Assembly: GCF_001723305.1 (NCBI RefSeq)
Contig: NZ_LPWF01000036.1
Coordinates: forward strand, 1 to 64,000
DNA: 64,000 nucleotides
Direction of reading: 5' to 3'
Source: Methyloceanibacter superfactus
GTDB lineage: Bacteria > Pseudomonadota > Alphaproteobacteria > Rhizobiales > Methyloligellaceae
Part shown: positions 1 through 8,901 of the stretch, piece by piece
Layout: each line of letters starts with the position of its first letter
How positions within the stretch are numbered: the stretch's first letter is position 1
Translations under genes and position numbers: made by a program
Notes under the pieces: model-generated
Told to the model about the DNA's origin: nothing
The model's database searches: none
What the model saw: the letters and a program-made list of their open reading frames with translations, nothing else

Positions 1-567
1 GGCCGGCGGATCGACGGTGACGGGCGGGGGCGGCGCCACGACGACGGGCGGCGGGGGTGCTGGCTCCGGCTCTGGGGCGGGCGGCGCGGCGGTCACCGCC
101 GGCGCCGCGGTCTCGGGCTCCGCCGCTACGGGCTCCGGCGCCGCGGGCTCCGGCGTGGCCTCGACGACCTCCGTCTCCTCCACCACGACCTCTTCGACCG
201 GCTCGTCGGCCGCCGGCGCGGGCTCTTCCGCTGGCGGTGTCTCTGGCTCGGGGAGCGCTGCCACCGGTGCGACATAGTCCTCGGCCGCCTGCAACCGCGT
301 ATCGATCGCGGCCATCTGCTTCTCGAGCGCGCGCAAGGAGTCCTTCAGCCTGGCGGTGTCGGCCTCGCTCAGCGGACCGTCTCCGGACGGGATGTCCGCG
401 CCGCCGGTAATGGCGCTGAGCTGGATGGTTTGGCCGCCAAGGGCCGCCGGATCGGTGAACAGGGTGAAGAGATACAGGCCCGAGAAACCTGCCAGCACGA
501 TCCATAGAAAAGCGAACGTGCCTCGTGCCCAACTCCGCGCACCGTATCGGCGACTTCTGGCGACCAT
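1..567 (-). CDS. Membrane-anchored Pro/Ala/Glu-rich protein, 3' end beyond window
   Basis: An open frame on the minus strand starts at ATG 567 and runs off the left edge without a stop, so only the N-terminal 189 residues are seen. A basic N-terminus rich in Arg is followed by one hydrophobic segment at about residues 18-37 (FAFLWIVLAGFSGLYLF), then a short helical stretch with coiled-coil character (AD TARLKDSLRALEKQ region) and a long tail dominated by Ala, Pro and Glu. The layout is that of a bitopic inner-membrane protein with a flexible periplasmic linker, as in SPOR or division-associated proteins, but no C-terminal domain is visible, so function is unknown. It is divergent from glmU with a 287-bp gap between the starts. 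Confidence 0.7.
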   Translation of the reverse strand, partial: MVARSRRYGARSWARGTFAFLWIVLAGFSGLYLFTLFTDPAALGGQTIQLSAITGGADIPSGDGPLSEADTARLKDSLRALEKQMAAIDTRLQAAEDYVAPVAALPEPETPPAEEPAPAADEPVEEVVVEETEVVEATPEPAAPEPVAAEPETAAPAVTAAPPAPEPEPAPPPPVVVAPPPPVTVDPPA

Positions 568-840
568 GGGGTTTCGAGCCTCCGAATGCGAGGTTTGAGC
601 GAAAAAGCGACGCGATTAGGGCAAAAGTCAGAGTGTCATGCCGCTCGGTGGGAGATTACTCACTCTGTCCGCACGGTCAATTTCTGCGTAAGTCATAGGG
701 CGCGAGGCTTGGACTGCCTGGGCTGTGGCCCTCGCGGCCGGTTTGGACTAGACACTGCGGCCTTAGGAGAAGTTGGCCGGCGCGAATCGAGCGGCGGCCA
801 AGCTATAGGCAACGATCACGAACGGCATGACCTACGCATC

Positions 841-868
841 ATGACCCACCCATCATGACCCATCCATC
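841..868 (+). repeat. 14-bp tandem duplication over the glmU start
   Basis: The sequence ATGACCCACCCATC (841-854) is followed directly by ATGACCCATCCATC (855-868). The copies differ at one base. Each begins with ATG, but only the second is in frame with glmU. Confidence 0.9.
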
Positions 869-2234
869 GGCTCTCGCCATTGTCCTTGCCGCCGGTAAGG
901 GCACCCGTATGAAATCCGCATTGCCCAAGGTGCTGCACCGCCTGGCGGGCCTGCCCATGCTGGGCCATGTGCTGCGGACCGCCGCCACGGCGGGAATCGG
1001 CCGCTCCAGCGTGGTCATCGGTCCCGGCATGGAAGAGGTGGGCCAGGCCGCGCTCGCCATCGACCCTGGTCTCGCCGTGTTCGTTCAGCCCGAGCAGCTC
1101 GCAACGGCCGACGCGGTCAAGGCGGCGGCGCCCGCCTATGAGGGCTTCGCCGGCCATGTGCTGGTGCTTTACGGCGATACGCCGCTGTTGCGGTCCGAGA
1201 CCCTGAAGGCGGTCCTGGGTGAGCTCGATGCCGGCGCCGATGTGGTCGTGATCGGGTTCGAGGCGGCCGATCCCACCGGCTACGGCCGTCTGCTGTTCGA
1301 CGAGAAGGGACGCCTTGCCGGCATCCGCGAGGAGAAGGATGCCAGCACCGCCGAGCGGGCGCTGACGATTTGCAACTCCGGCATCATGGCGTTCCGCACG
1401 AGCGAGACGCTTGTCTCGCTGCTGGGCCGGATCGGCAACGACAACGCCAAGGGCGAGTTCTATTTGACCGACGCCGTGGCGCTGGCGCGCGAAAGCGGTC
1501 TGCAAGCGCGCGTGGTCCTGTCAAATCCCGAAGAGGTGCTCGGTGTGAATGCGCGCGCCGAGCTGGCCACCGCCGAAGCGCTGATGCAGCGGCGGCTGCG
1601 GGCCGCCGTCATGGCGGGCGGCGCCACCCTGATCGCGCCCGAGACGGTGTTCTTCAGCTATGACACGCAAGTGGGCCAGGACGTGGTGATCGAGCCCAAC
1701 GTGGTGATCGGGCCTGGCGTCGCCATCGACGACGGCGTCACCATCAAGGGCTTCTGTCACATTGAGAACGCGACCATCGGCGCGCACGCGACCGTTGGCC
1801 CGTTCGCGCGATTGCGGCCCGGTGCCGTGCTCGCGAAAGAGGCCCATGTCGGTAACTTCGTCGAGATCAAGAATTCCCAAGTCGCCGAGGGCGCCAAGGT
1901 TAACCACCTCACCTATATCGGCGATGCCAGCATCGGCGCGAAGGCTAACATTGGCGCCGGCACCATCACGTGCAATTACGATGCTTTCGCCAAGCATAAG
2001 ACGGAGATCGGCGCCGGCGCTTTCATCGGCTCCAACAGCTCTTTGGTGGCGCCGGTCAAGATCGGCGATGGCGCCTATGTCGGGTCCGGCAGTGTCATCA
2101 CCAAGGACGTGCCGGCGGATGCGCTCGCGGTCGCGCGAGGTAGCCAGGAAGAACGGGCCGGTTGGGCCGCCAAGGTGCGCGAGCGGCGCAACCGGGACAA
2201 ATCCAAGCCGCGCCACATCGACGCCACGCAATAA
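855..2234 (+). CDS. glmU: Bifunctional UDP-N-acetylglucosamine pyrophosphorylase / glucosamine-1-phosphate N-acetyltransferase
   Basis: GlmU makes UDP-GlcNAc in the cytoplasm for peptidoglycan and lipopolysaccharide, by acetylating glucosamine-1-phosphate and then uridylating it. The 459-residue length fits the family. The nucleotidyltransferase signature LAAGKGTRMKS lies at residues 11-21. The C-terminal half shows left-handed beta-helix hexapeptides and the acetyltransferase segment GAGTITCNYDAFAKHKT. The start at 855 is the second of two duplicated ATG segments; the first ATG at 841 is out of frame. glmS follows 76 bp downstream, so the two steps of the pathway are adjacent and probably co-transcribed. 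No indel is visible in this gene. Confidence 0.96.
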   Translation: MTHPSALAIVLAAGKGTRMKSALPKVLHRLAGLPMLGHVLRTAATAGIGRSSVVIGPGMEEVGQAALAIDPGLAVFVQPEQLATADAVKAAAPAYEGFAGHVLVLYGDTPLLRSETLKAVLGELDAGADVVVIGFEAADPTGYGRLLFDEKGRLAGIREEKDASTAERALTICNSGIMAFRTSETLVSLLGRIGNDNAKGEFYLTDAVALARESGLQARVVLSNPEEVLGVNARAELATAEALMQRRLRAAVMAGGATLIAPETVFFSYDTQVGQDVVIEPNVVIGPGVAIDDGVTIKGFCHIENATIGAHATVGPFARLRPGAVLAKEAHVGNFVEIKNSQVAEGAKVNHLTYIGDASIGAKANIGAGTITCNYDAFAKHKTEIGAGAFIGSNSSLVAPVKIGDGAYVGSGSVITKDVPADALAVARGSQEERAGWAAKVRERRNRDKSKPRHIDATQ

Positions 2235-2310
2235 AGGGACATAGCTCGTGAATTGCGACGCAGCGCCTGTGCATTTAGGCAGGAAACAGGGTTCGAGGGA
2301 GTAGGGGGCT

Positions 2311-4129
2311 ATGTGCGGCATTGTTGGCGTGCTCGGTCGTGGGCCGGTCGCGGAGAAGCTGGTCGATGCGCTGAAGCGCCTCGAATATCGCGGTTACGAC
2401 TCCGCCGGGGTGGCGACGCTGGAGAACGGCCAGCTCGCGCGCGCCGCGCGCAAGGCAAGCTGCGCAATCTCGAGGATCTCCTCAAGGTCCAGCCGCTCCT
2501 AGGCGACACCGGCATCGGCCACACGCGCTGGGCCACCCATGGCAAGCCGAGCGAGGCCAACGCCCATCCGCATATGACCGACGACGTCTCGGTCGTCCAT
2601 AACGGCATCATCGAGAATTTCCGCGAGCTCAAGGCCGAGCTGCAGGCGGAAGCGCGCCGTTCTCGAGCGATACGGACACCGAGGTCATCGCCCATCTCAT
2701 CACCCGCGAGCTGCGGGCGGGCAAGGACCCCATCGCCGCCGTCTACCACACGCTCAGCCAGCTCCAAGGCGCGTTTGCCCTCGCCATGATCTTCCGCGGC
2801 TACGACAACCTCATGGTCGCGGCCCGCCAGGGAAGCCCGCTCGCCATCGGCTATGGCGACGGCGAGATGTATGTTGGCTCGGACGCCATCGCGCTTGCTC
2901 CCTTCACCGACCGCATCTCCTATCTCGAGGACGGCGATTGGGCGGTCATCACGCGCGAGGGCATCGCCGTTCGCGATCGGGCCGGCGCCGCCGTCGAGCG
3001 CCCCATCGCGCGGTCGCTCGCCGCGGGGCTCGTGGTCGACAAGGGCAACTACCGCCATTTCATGGCCAAGGAAATTCACGAGCAGCCCGAGGTCGTCGGC
3101 CACACACTGGCGCATTATCTCGATCTCGCCAACTACCGCGTGGACCTGCCGGCGTTGCCTTTCGACTTTGCCAGCGTGACCCGCTTGTCGCTGTCGGCTT
3201 GCGGCACGGCCTTCTATGCGTGCCTCGTCGCCAAATATTGGTTCGAGCGCTGGGCCAAGCTGCCCGTCGACATCGATATCGCGAGCGAGTTCCGCTATCG
3301 CGAGACCACGATGGCGCCGGGTGGGGCGGCGCTGTTCGTCTCCCAATCCGGCGAGACCGCCGATACGCTCGCCTCGCTGCGCTATTGCCGGGAGCAGCAC
3401 CAGCACGTGCTGTCGATCGTCAACGTGCAGGAATCGTCCATTGCCCGGGAATCGGATGGCGTGCTGCCGACGCTCGGCGGTCCGGAGATCGGCGTTGCCT
3501 CCACCAAGGCGTTTACTTGCCAGCTCACGGTGCTCGCCTGTCTCGCCATTGCCGCGGGGAAAGCGCGCGGCGTGATCGGCCCGGAGCTCGAGGCGGAGCT
3601 CGTCAAGGCGCTGGTCGAGGTGCCCCGTCACATGGCCACCATGCTGCGCGACGAGACACCTTACGAGACGCTCGCCCATAGCCTGTCCAAGGCGCGTGAC
3701 GTGCTCTATCTCGGCCGCGGCTCGAGCTACCCGATCGCGCTTGAAGGCGCACTCAAGCTGAAAGAGATCTCCTACATTCATGCCGAGGGCTACGCCGCCG
3801 GGGAACTGAAGCATGGGCCGATCGCGCTGATCGACGAGGAGGTGCCGGTCATCGTCATTGCCCCGCGCGACGACCTCTTCGACAAGACCGTCTCCAATAT
3901 GCAAGAGGTGGCGGCACGCGACGGCAAGATCATCCTGGTCAGCGACGCCGACCCGGCCAGCACGGGCTGCGAGGTGCAGACCATGTTGCCGGTGCCGACC
4001 GTCCACCCCTTCGTGACGCCGCTCGTCTACGCGGTCCCAGTGCAGCTCATCGCCTATCATACGGCGGTGTTCATGGGCACGGACGTCGATCAGCCGCGAA
4101 ACCTCGCAAAATCCGTGACTGTGGAATAG
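2311..4129 (+). CDS. glmS: Glutamine--fructose-6-phosphate aminotransferase, frame broken twice
   Basis: GlmS converts fructose-6-phosphate and glutamine to glucosamine-6-phosphate, the entry to UDP-GlcNAc synthesis. The N-terminus MCGIVGVLG carries the catalytic Cys2 of the class II glutaminase domain. Further on are [21 protein letters not shown], the SIS segments [11 protein letters not shown] and [18 protein letters not shown], and the canonical end [13 protein letters not shown]. The reading frame shifts near 2445 and again near 2660; both fit one missing base, and conserved protein sequence resumes at once in the next frame. The total span equals about 606 codons, the normal family length. 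Because the gene is normally essential and conserved on both sides of each shift, sequencing error is more likely than a pseudogene. Confidence 0.93.
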
Positions 4130-4173
4130 GCTACAGCCTCGGATTTGCCTGAATTCTTTGCTTGAGCAAGACC

Positions 4174-5467
4174 ATGGCGGATCATCGGAAGACCTTCCGG
4201 CCGCGCCGTCTTGCTTTTGACGGGCGCACTCTTCCACGCGGACGCCTACTGGGCGCCGCGCTTGCGCTGCTTGGCGCGCTGACGGCAGCCAATATTGCGG
4301 TCTCCGACAGAGCCCATGCCCAAGAGGCCGGTCTCAAGAGTGGCGTCGCCTCGCTCACCGCCGGCAACTATGACGCCGCCGTGCGCCAGCTCTCCGCCAC
4401 CGTCAACAACGAGAACTCGACCCCGGGCCAGGCCGCCAAGGCGCTGTATCTGCGGGGAATCGCCTACCGCAAGCTTGGCCAGGAAGGCCGGGCGATCGCC
4501 GATCTCGGCGCCGCCTGTGGCTCGGGCTGCCGACCTCCGACAGGGTGAGGGCGCTGGTCAACAAGGGTCTCGCCTACAAATCCGCCGGACTTTCCAGCCA
4601 GGGCGATGCCGCCATCGCGCAGGCGAGAAGCGCGTCGAGCTCGAGCACGGTCGACAAGATCATCGCCGAGGACGGCGGTGGTGCGGTCGCGAGCAACTTC
4701 GACACGCAGGTCAGCAGCGGCGGTGGCGAATCGTCCTCTCCCTCCTCCTCGTCGGGGGAGAGCGTCTGGAGCCGGCTGGTGCCGAGTTTCGGCGGTTCGA
4801 GCAGCAGCCGCCGCCGCCGGCACCCGCGGCTGAGCCCGCGCCTGCGCCCGCCGCCACCCAGACCGCTGCTGCGCCGCCGCCGACAGCCGGATGGGGCGCG
4901 ACCGTCGCCGACGAGAAGTCGACCCAGAGCAGCGGCAGCGGCGTCAGTCGCTGGTTCGGCTCGCTCACGGGCGACAGCGCGCCCGCGGCACCGAGCCCCG
5001 GGCCCGCCGCCACGACAACCGCGCCGCCCAGAACGACGACAGCCGAAAGAACGACGAGCGCGCCGAAGGCGGCTCCGCCGCCGGCCTCCAGTTGGGCGGC
5101 CAATACGGAAACCACCAAGGTCGCATCCGAGACGACAAGTGGTGGCGGTCTCGGCCGTTGGTTTGGCGGTTCGTCCGAGCCCGCGCCGGCTGCCGCGCCC
5201 CAGGCCAGTGGCCCCGGTTATCGCGTGCAACTGGCCAACAGCCGGTCTGAAGCCGAAGCCCAAGCCTTGTGGAAGCAGGTGACGAAGTCGAATCGGCAGC
5301 TGGCGAGCGCCGCGCCGCAGATCGAAAAGGTGGACATCGGCAGCTTCGGCACTTTCTACAGCCTAAAAATCGGGCCCTTCGCCAGCCAGGCGGACGGCAC
5401 CAAGGTGTGCAACGCGCTGAAGCGGAGCGGTACGGATTGTTCCGTCGTCTCGCCCGATGGCCCATAG
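4174..5467 (+). CDS. Secreted TPR-like protein with C-terminal SPOR domain, frame broken twice
   Basis: The N-terminus from ATG 4174 has a basic stretch, a hydrophobic core (LLGAALALLGALTAANIAV) and an AHAQ-type cleavage site, indicating export. The mature N-terminal region reads as tetratricopeptide-like helices (LTAGNYDAAVRQLSATV, KALYLRGIAYRKLGQEGRAI). A long Ser/Ala/Pro-rich linker follows, and the last about 80 residues (GYRVQLANSRSEAEAQALWK to the end) look like a SPOR domain, which binds denuded peptidoglycan at division sites. Frame shifts near 4514 and near 4808 each fit a missing base. A TTG start at 4162 is possible. Role in envelope or division is inferred from domains only. Confidence 0.75.
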
Positions 5468-5601
5468 GCCGAAAGCGTCTTGCCAGCGCGCGTACATTCG
5501 GCCATGCCTCACACTTGTAGACTGGGTGTGCTAAGAGCGGCCGCCCAATGGTCCCATATTATCGTGATCGTCCCCGTTTCCCCCTTGAGTCGCAGAGCCG
5601 C

Positions 5602-6396
5602 ATGACCGCCGAAGATCCCAAGACCAAAGACTCCCAGCCAGGCCGGCAAACGCCCGATCCGCATGACGATCAGCTCGGTCTGTTCGGCGCCCTCGAGCCG
5701 ACCTCGTCGCATTTCGGCGCGCGCCTGCGCGGCTATTTCCTCACCGGCCTGATCATCGTCGGCCCGGTCGCCATCACCGTCTATGTGGTGTGGTGGTTCA
5801 TCAATCTGGTCGACGGCTGGGTGAAGCCGCTCATTCCGCAGAGCTACCTGCCGGACAACTTCCTCCCGTTCCACATTCCCGGCGTCGGCATGATCGTCGG
5901 CATTTTGGCGTTGATGCTTGTCGGCGCGCTCGCCGCCAATCTGTTCGGCCGCACCATCGTCAGCTACGGCGAGATGATGCTCGACCGCATGCCGGTGGTG
6001 CGCGGCGTCTACCGGCTGCTCAAGCAGATCTTCACCACGATCTTCTCCAGTCCGGCACTTCGTTCAAGCGCGTGGGGCTCATCGAGTTTCCCCGGCCGCG
6101 GACTCTACGCCGTGGTCTTCGTCTCCGGCGAGCCGCCCGCTGAGGTGAAGCAGAAGATCGGTAATGGCGAGAAGCTGATGACCGTGTTCATGCCGAACGC
6201 GCCGAACCCGACCACGGGCTTCGTCCTGTTCATGCCGGCCAAGGACGTCACCGTGCTCGACATGTCGATCGACGACGGCGCCAAGCTCGTCATCTCCGCG
6301 GGTCTCGTGGCGCCGCCCCAAGACGAGCTCAAGACGCTGGCGGACGACGCCAAGGCGAAGCAGAAGCCTGTGCCCGAGGAAGAGCCCGTCGTTTAG
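5602..6396 (+). CDS. DUF502 family inner-membrane protein with a frame-scrambled segment
   Basis: The protein has two hydrophobic segments (YFLTGLIIVGPVAITVYVVWWF and GVGMIVGILALMLVGALAANLF) and the conserved DUF502 order: membrane pair, DRMPVVRGVYRLLKQI, then a beta-rich C-terminal domain. DUF502 function is not established. Between 6048 and about 6096 the ORF reads SPALRSSAWGSS, but the next frame reads QSGTSFKRVGLIEFPR, which is what the family has there. A missing base near 6048 and an extra base near 6096 therefore hide inside a full-length ORF. ATG 5602 is preferred; an in-frame start at 5548 would add 18 residues. It converges on recG with overlapping stops. Confidence 0.85.
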   Translation: MTAEDPKTKDSQPGRQTPDPHDDQLGLFGALEPTSSHFGARLRGYFLTGLIIVGPVAITVYVVWWFINLVDGWVKPLIPQSYLPDNFLPFHIPGVGMIVGILALMLVGALAANLFGRTIVSYGEMMLDRMPVVRGVYRLLKQIFTTIFSSPALRSSAWGSSSFPGRGLYAVVFVSGEPPAEVKQKIGNGEKLMTVFMPNAPNPTTGFVLFMPAKDVTVLDMSIDDGAKLVISAGLVAPPQDELKTLADDAKAKQKPVPEEEPVV

Positions 6397-8501
6397 CCGG
6401 CGCGCATCAGCCGGATCGCATCGTCCCGCTCGAACAGATAAAGCAGCAGCCGCAGCGCTTCCGCGTCCTTGCCCGTGAGGTCGGGATCGCGGGATAGTCG
6501 CAGGCGCGCCTCATCGCGCGCCGCCTCCAACAGCTCGCGATGGTCGGGCAAGACGGCGATGCGAAACGCGGGTAAGCCGCTCTGCCGCGTCCCCAGGACC
6601 TCGCCGCCGCCTCTGAGCCGCAGATCCTCCTCGGCGATGACGAAGCCGTCCTCCGTGCTCCGCATGACGTTGAGCCTTTCGCGCGCGGTCTCCGATAGCG
6701 GCTGCCGGTATAGTAGGATGCAGGAGGACTCGGCGGCACCGCGGCCGACCCGGCCGCGCAGTTGATGAAGCTGGGCAAGACCGAAACGCTCCGCATGCTC
6801 GATGATCATGATGGAGGCATTCGGCACGTCGACGCCAACTTCGATCACCGTTGTCGACACCAGGACGGACAGCGCGCCGGAGGCGAACTGCGCCATGACC
6901 GCATCCTTCTCCTTGCCCGTGAGTCGCCCGTGCACGAGGCCGACGTGCTCGCCGAACTGGCTGCGGAGCGCGGCGAAGCGGTCTTCGGCGGCGGCCACGT
7001 CGAGCACTTCGGATTCGGCGACGAGGGGACAGACCCAATAAACTTGCGCGCCTCCCGCCACAGCGCGCGCAACGCCGTCGACGACCTCGTCGAAACGCTC
7101 CAGCGGCACCGTGCGGGTGACGATGGGCTTGCGGCCCGGGGGCTTCTCGTCGAGACGCGTCCACGTCCATATCGCCGTAGCTCGGCAGAAGCGTGCGGGG
7201 GATCGCGTCGCCGTCATCACCAGAAGCTCGGCGCCGGTGCCGGGTCCCTTGGCCTGAAGCGCGAGCCGCTGATGCACCCCGAAGCGGTGCTGCTCGTCGA
7301 TGACCACGAGGGCGAGATCGCGAAATTGGATGGTCTCCTGAAAGAGCGCATGGGTGCCGATGAGGATGTCGATGCGCATCCTGCGCCTGAAGAATGGCAT
7401 CGCGCTCGCGGCCGCGCTCCCGGCCGGTGAGGAGCGCGACCCGCAACCCGGCGGGCTCGGCGAAGCGCCGATGGTGGCGAGGTGCTGCCGGGCGAGGAGC
7501 TCGGTCGGCGCCATGAGGGCGGCCTGCGCGCCCGCCTCGATAGCCTTGGTCATGGCGAGGAGCGCCACCACGGTCTTGCCGCTGCCCACATCGCCCTGCA
7601 GCAGGCGGAGCATGCGGTTGGGACTGGCGAGATCCGCATCGATCTCGGCCAGCGCGCGGTGTTGCGCCGCCGTGAGCGCGAAGGGCAGGGCGTCTTGGAT
7701 CGTCTGCCGCAGCTTCCCTTCCGTGCGCAGGGGCCGTCCCGCACGTTTCTTGAGACGCTGGCGGATGATGGCGAGCGCCAACTGGTTGGCGAGAAGCTCG
7801 TCATAGGCGAGGCGCGACCGGGCGGGCGTCATAAGCAGCAGATCGTCAGCGCCTTGCGGGGCATGCAGACGCGCGATCGCCTCGGCAAAGCGCGGCCAGT
7901 CCTTCTTGGCGAGAAAGCCGGCGTCGATCCATTCGGGCAGATCGGGAAGCTGCGCCAAGGCTCCGGCGAGGACTTTGCGGAAGGTGGTGTTCGAGAGCCC
8001 CGCGGTCAGCGGATAAACCGGCTCGATCAGCGGCAGGTCACTCAGCCCCTCCGGCGCCGCCACATGATCGGGATGCGGCATCTGCAAGTAGCCGTCATAG
8101 GCTTCGAGCTTGCCGGAGATGAGCCGCTGGCTGCCGACGGGCAGGAGCCGCTTGAGATAGGCCGGATCGGCCTTGAAGTAGATAAGCTCGAGCGCGCCGG
8201 AATCGTCCTCGACCAGAATCTTGTAAGGCGCTCGCCTGCCGCCCCGTTCGCCGCCGGGCCGATGCTCGGCCACCCTGACCTCGAGCGTGGCCAGCTCTCC
8301 GGCGCGCGCGTCGGCGATTCGCGGAATGAGCGTCCGGTCGACGATCCCCACCGGCAAATGCCACAGAAGATCGACGGCCCGGGCATGGGCCCCTTGATGA
8401 CGCGGCGCCACCAGTTTATTCAGCAGACCCTCGATGCGCGGGCCAACGCCTTTCAGGGCGCGGGCTGAGGCGAATAGGGGGGCGAGTGGGGGCGGGCGCA
8501 T
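6393..8501 (-). CDS. recG: ATP-dependent DNA helicase RecG, two frame-scrambled segments
   Basis: RecG is a branch-migrating helicase that remodels stalled forks and recombination intermediates. The 702-residue protein has an N-terminal wedge/OB region, Walker A GDVGSGKTVVALL, the DEQH box VIDEQHRFGVHQR and the C-terminal motifs VSTTVIEVGVDVPNA and QLRGRVGRG. Two segments are read in the wrong frame. Around 7385-7480 the adjacent frame gives RVALLTGRERGRERDAIL. Around 7160-7206 it gives PIPRTLLPSYGDMDV, restoring the helicase motif TATPIPRT. Each pair of indels compensates, so total length looks normal. The start ATG at 8501 gives the expected N-terminus. Confidence 0.93.
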   Translation of the reverse strand: MRPPPLAPLFASARALKGVGPRIEGLLNKLVAPRHQGAHARAVDLLWHLPVGIVDRTLIPRIADARAGELATLEVRVAEHRPGGERGGRRAPYKILVEDDSGALELIYFKADPAYLKRLLPVGSQRLISGKLEAYDGYLQMPHPDHVAAPEGLSDLPLIEPVYPLTAGLSNTTFRKVLAGALAQLPDLPEWIDAGFLAKKDWPRFAEAIARLHAPQGADDLLLMTPARSRLAYDELLANQLALAIIRQRLKKRAGRPLRTEGKLRQTIQDALPFALTAAQHRALAEIDADLASPNRMLRLLQGDVGSGKTVVALLAMTKAIEAGAQAALMAPTELLARQHLATIGASPSPPGCGSRSSPAGSAAASAMPFFRRRMRIDILIGTHALFQETIQFRDLALVVIDEQHRFGVHQRLALQAKGPGTGAELLVMTATRSPARFCRATAIWTWTRLDEKPPGRKPIVTRTVPLERFDEVVDGVARAVAGGAQVYWVCPLVAESEVLDVAAAEDRFAALRSQFGEHVGLVHGRLTGKEKDAVMAQFASGALSVLVSTTVIEVGVDVPNASIMIIEHAERFGLAQLHQLRGRVGRGAAESSCILLYRQPLSETARERLNVMRSTEDGFVIAEEDLRLRGGGEVLGTRQSGLPAFRIAVLPDHRELLEAARDEARLRLSRDPDLTGKDAEALRLLLYLFERDDAIRLMRAG

Positions 8502-8601
8502 GCGTTAAGTCTATCGCGCCCAGGGGGCCCAGGGGGCGGTGCCCTTGACATCCATAGGGTCGCTCGCTCTAACCCACGACTTAGCACTGAAAGCACGGAT
8601 C

Positions 8602-8901
8602 ATGACGAGTGATCTTGGAATGCGCCGCCGCCGGGCGCTATGGCGGGCGACTCATCGAGGGTCCAGGGAGATGGACTATCTCCTCGGCCGCTTCACCGAG
8701 CAAGCCATCGACAGCATGAACGCCGATGAGATTGCCGTCTTGGAGCGCCTGATCGATGCGCCGGACCCGCAGATCGAGTTGTGTCTTTACGAGGGCTACT
8801 CGCTCGGCGAGCGCGATCTCGACGCGCTCCATCGAGGCTTATGCGCCAGTTCCATGGCCTGCCGCAGGCAGCTAGACGGCGACCATCCCAGGCCATCATC
8901 C
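8602..8901 (+). CDS. sdhE: SdhE-type FAD assembly factor, 3' end uncertain
   Basis: The N-terminal about 55 residues match the SdhE/Sdh5 fold: an Arg-rich start (GMRRRRALWRATHRG), the RGxxEMDxLLGxF motif as RGSREMDYLLGRF, then DEIAVLERLIDAPDP. SdhE promotes covalent flavin attachment to succinate dehydrogenase and related flavoproteins. The frame after about residue 60 does not look like SdhE, and no stop precedes the mfd start at 8902. A neighbouring frame near 8840 gives LMRQFHG, plausible for the C-terminus, so one or more indels are likely between 8770 and 8850. recG diverges upstream and mfd follows, a common alphaproteobacterial arrangement. Confidence 0.75.

Noticed and set aside
17..277. 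Gly/Ser/Thr/Ala-rich plus-strand frame at the window start
   Set aside because: It is the antisense of the Pro/Ala/Glu-rich linker of the minus-strand membrane protein.
2309..4237. Long minus-strand open frame of 642 codons opposite glmS
   Set aside because: It is an antisense shadow of a GC-rich gene, rich in His, Arg and Asp, without any domain, while the plus strand carries clear GlmS motifs.
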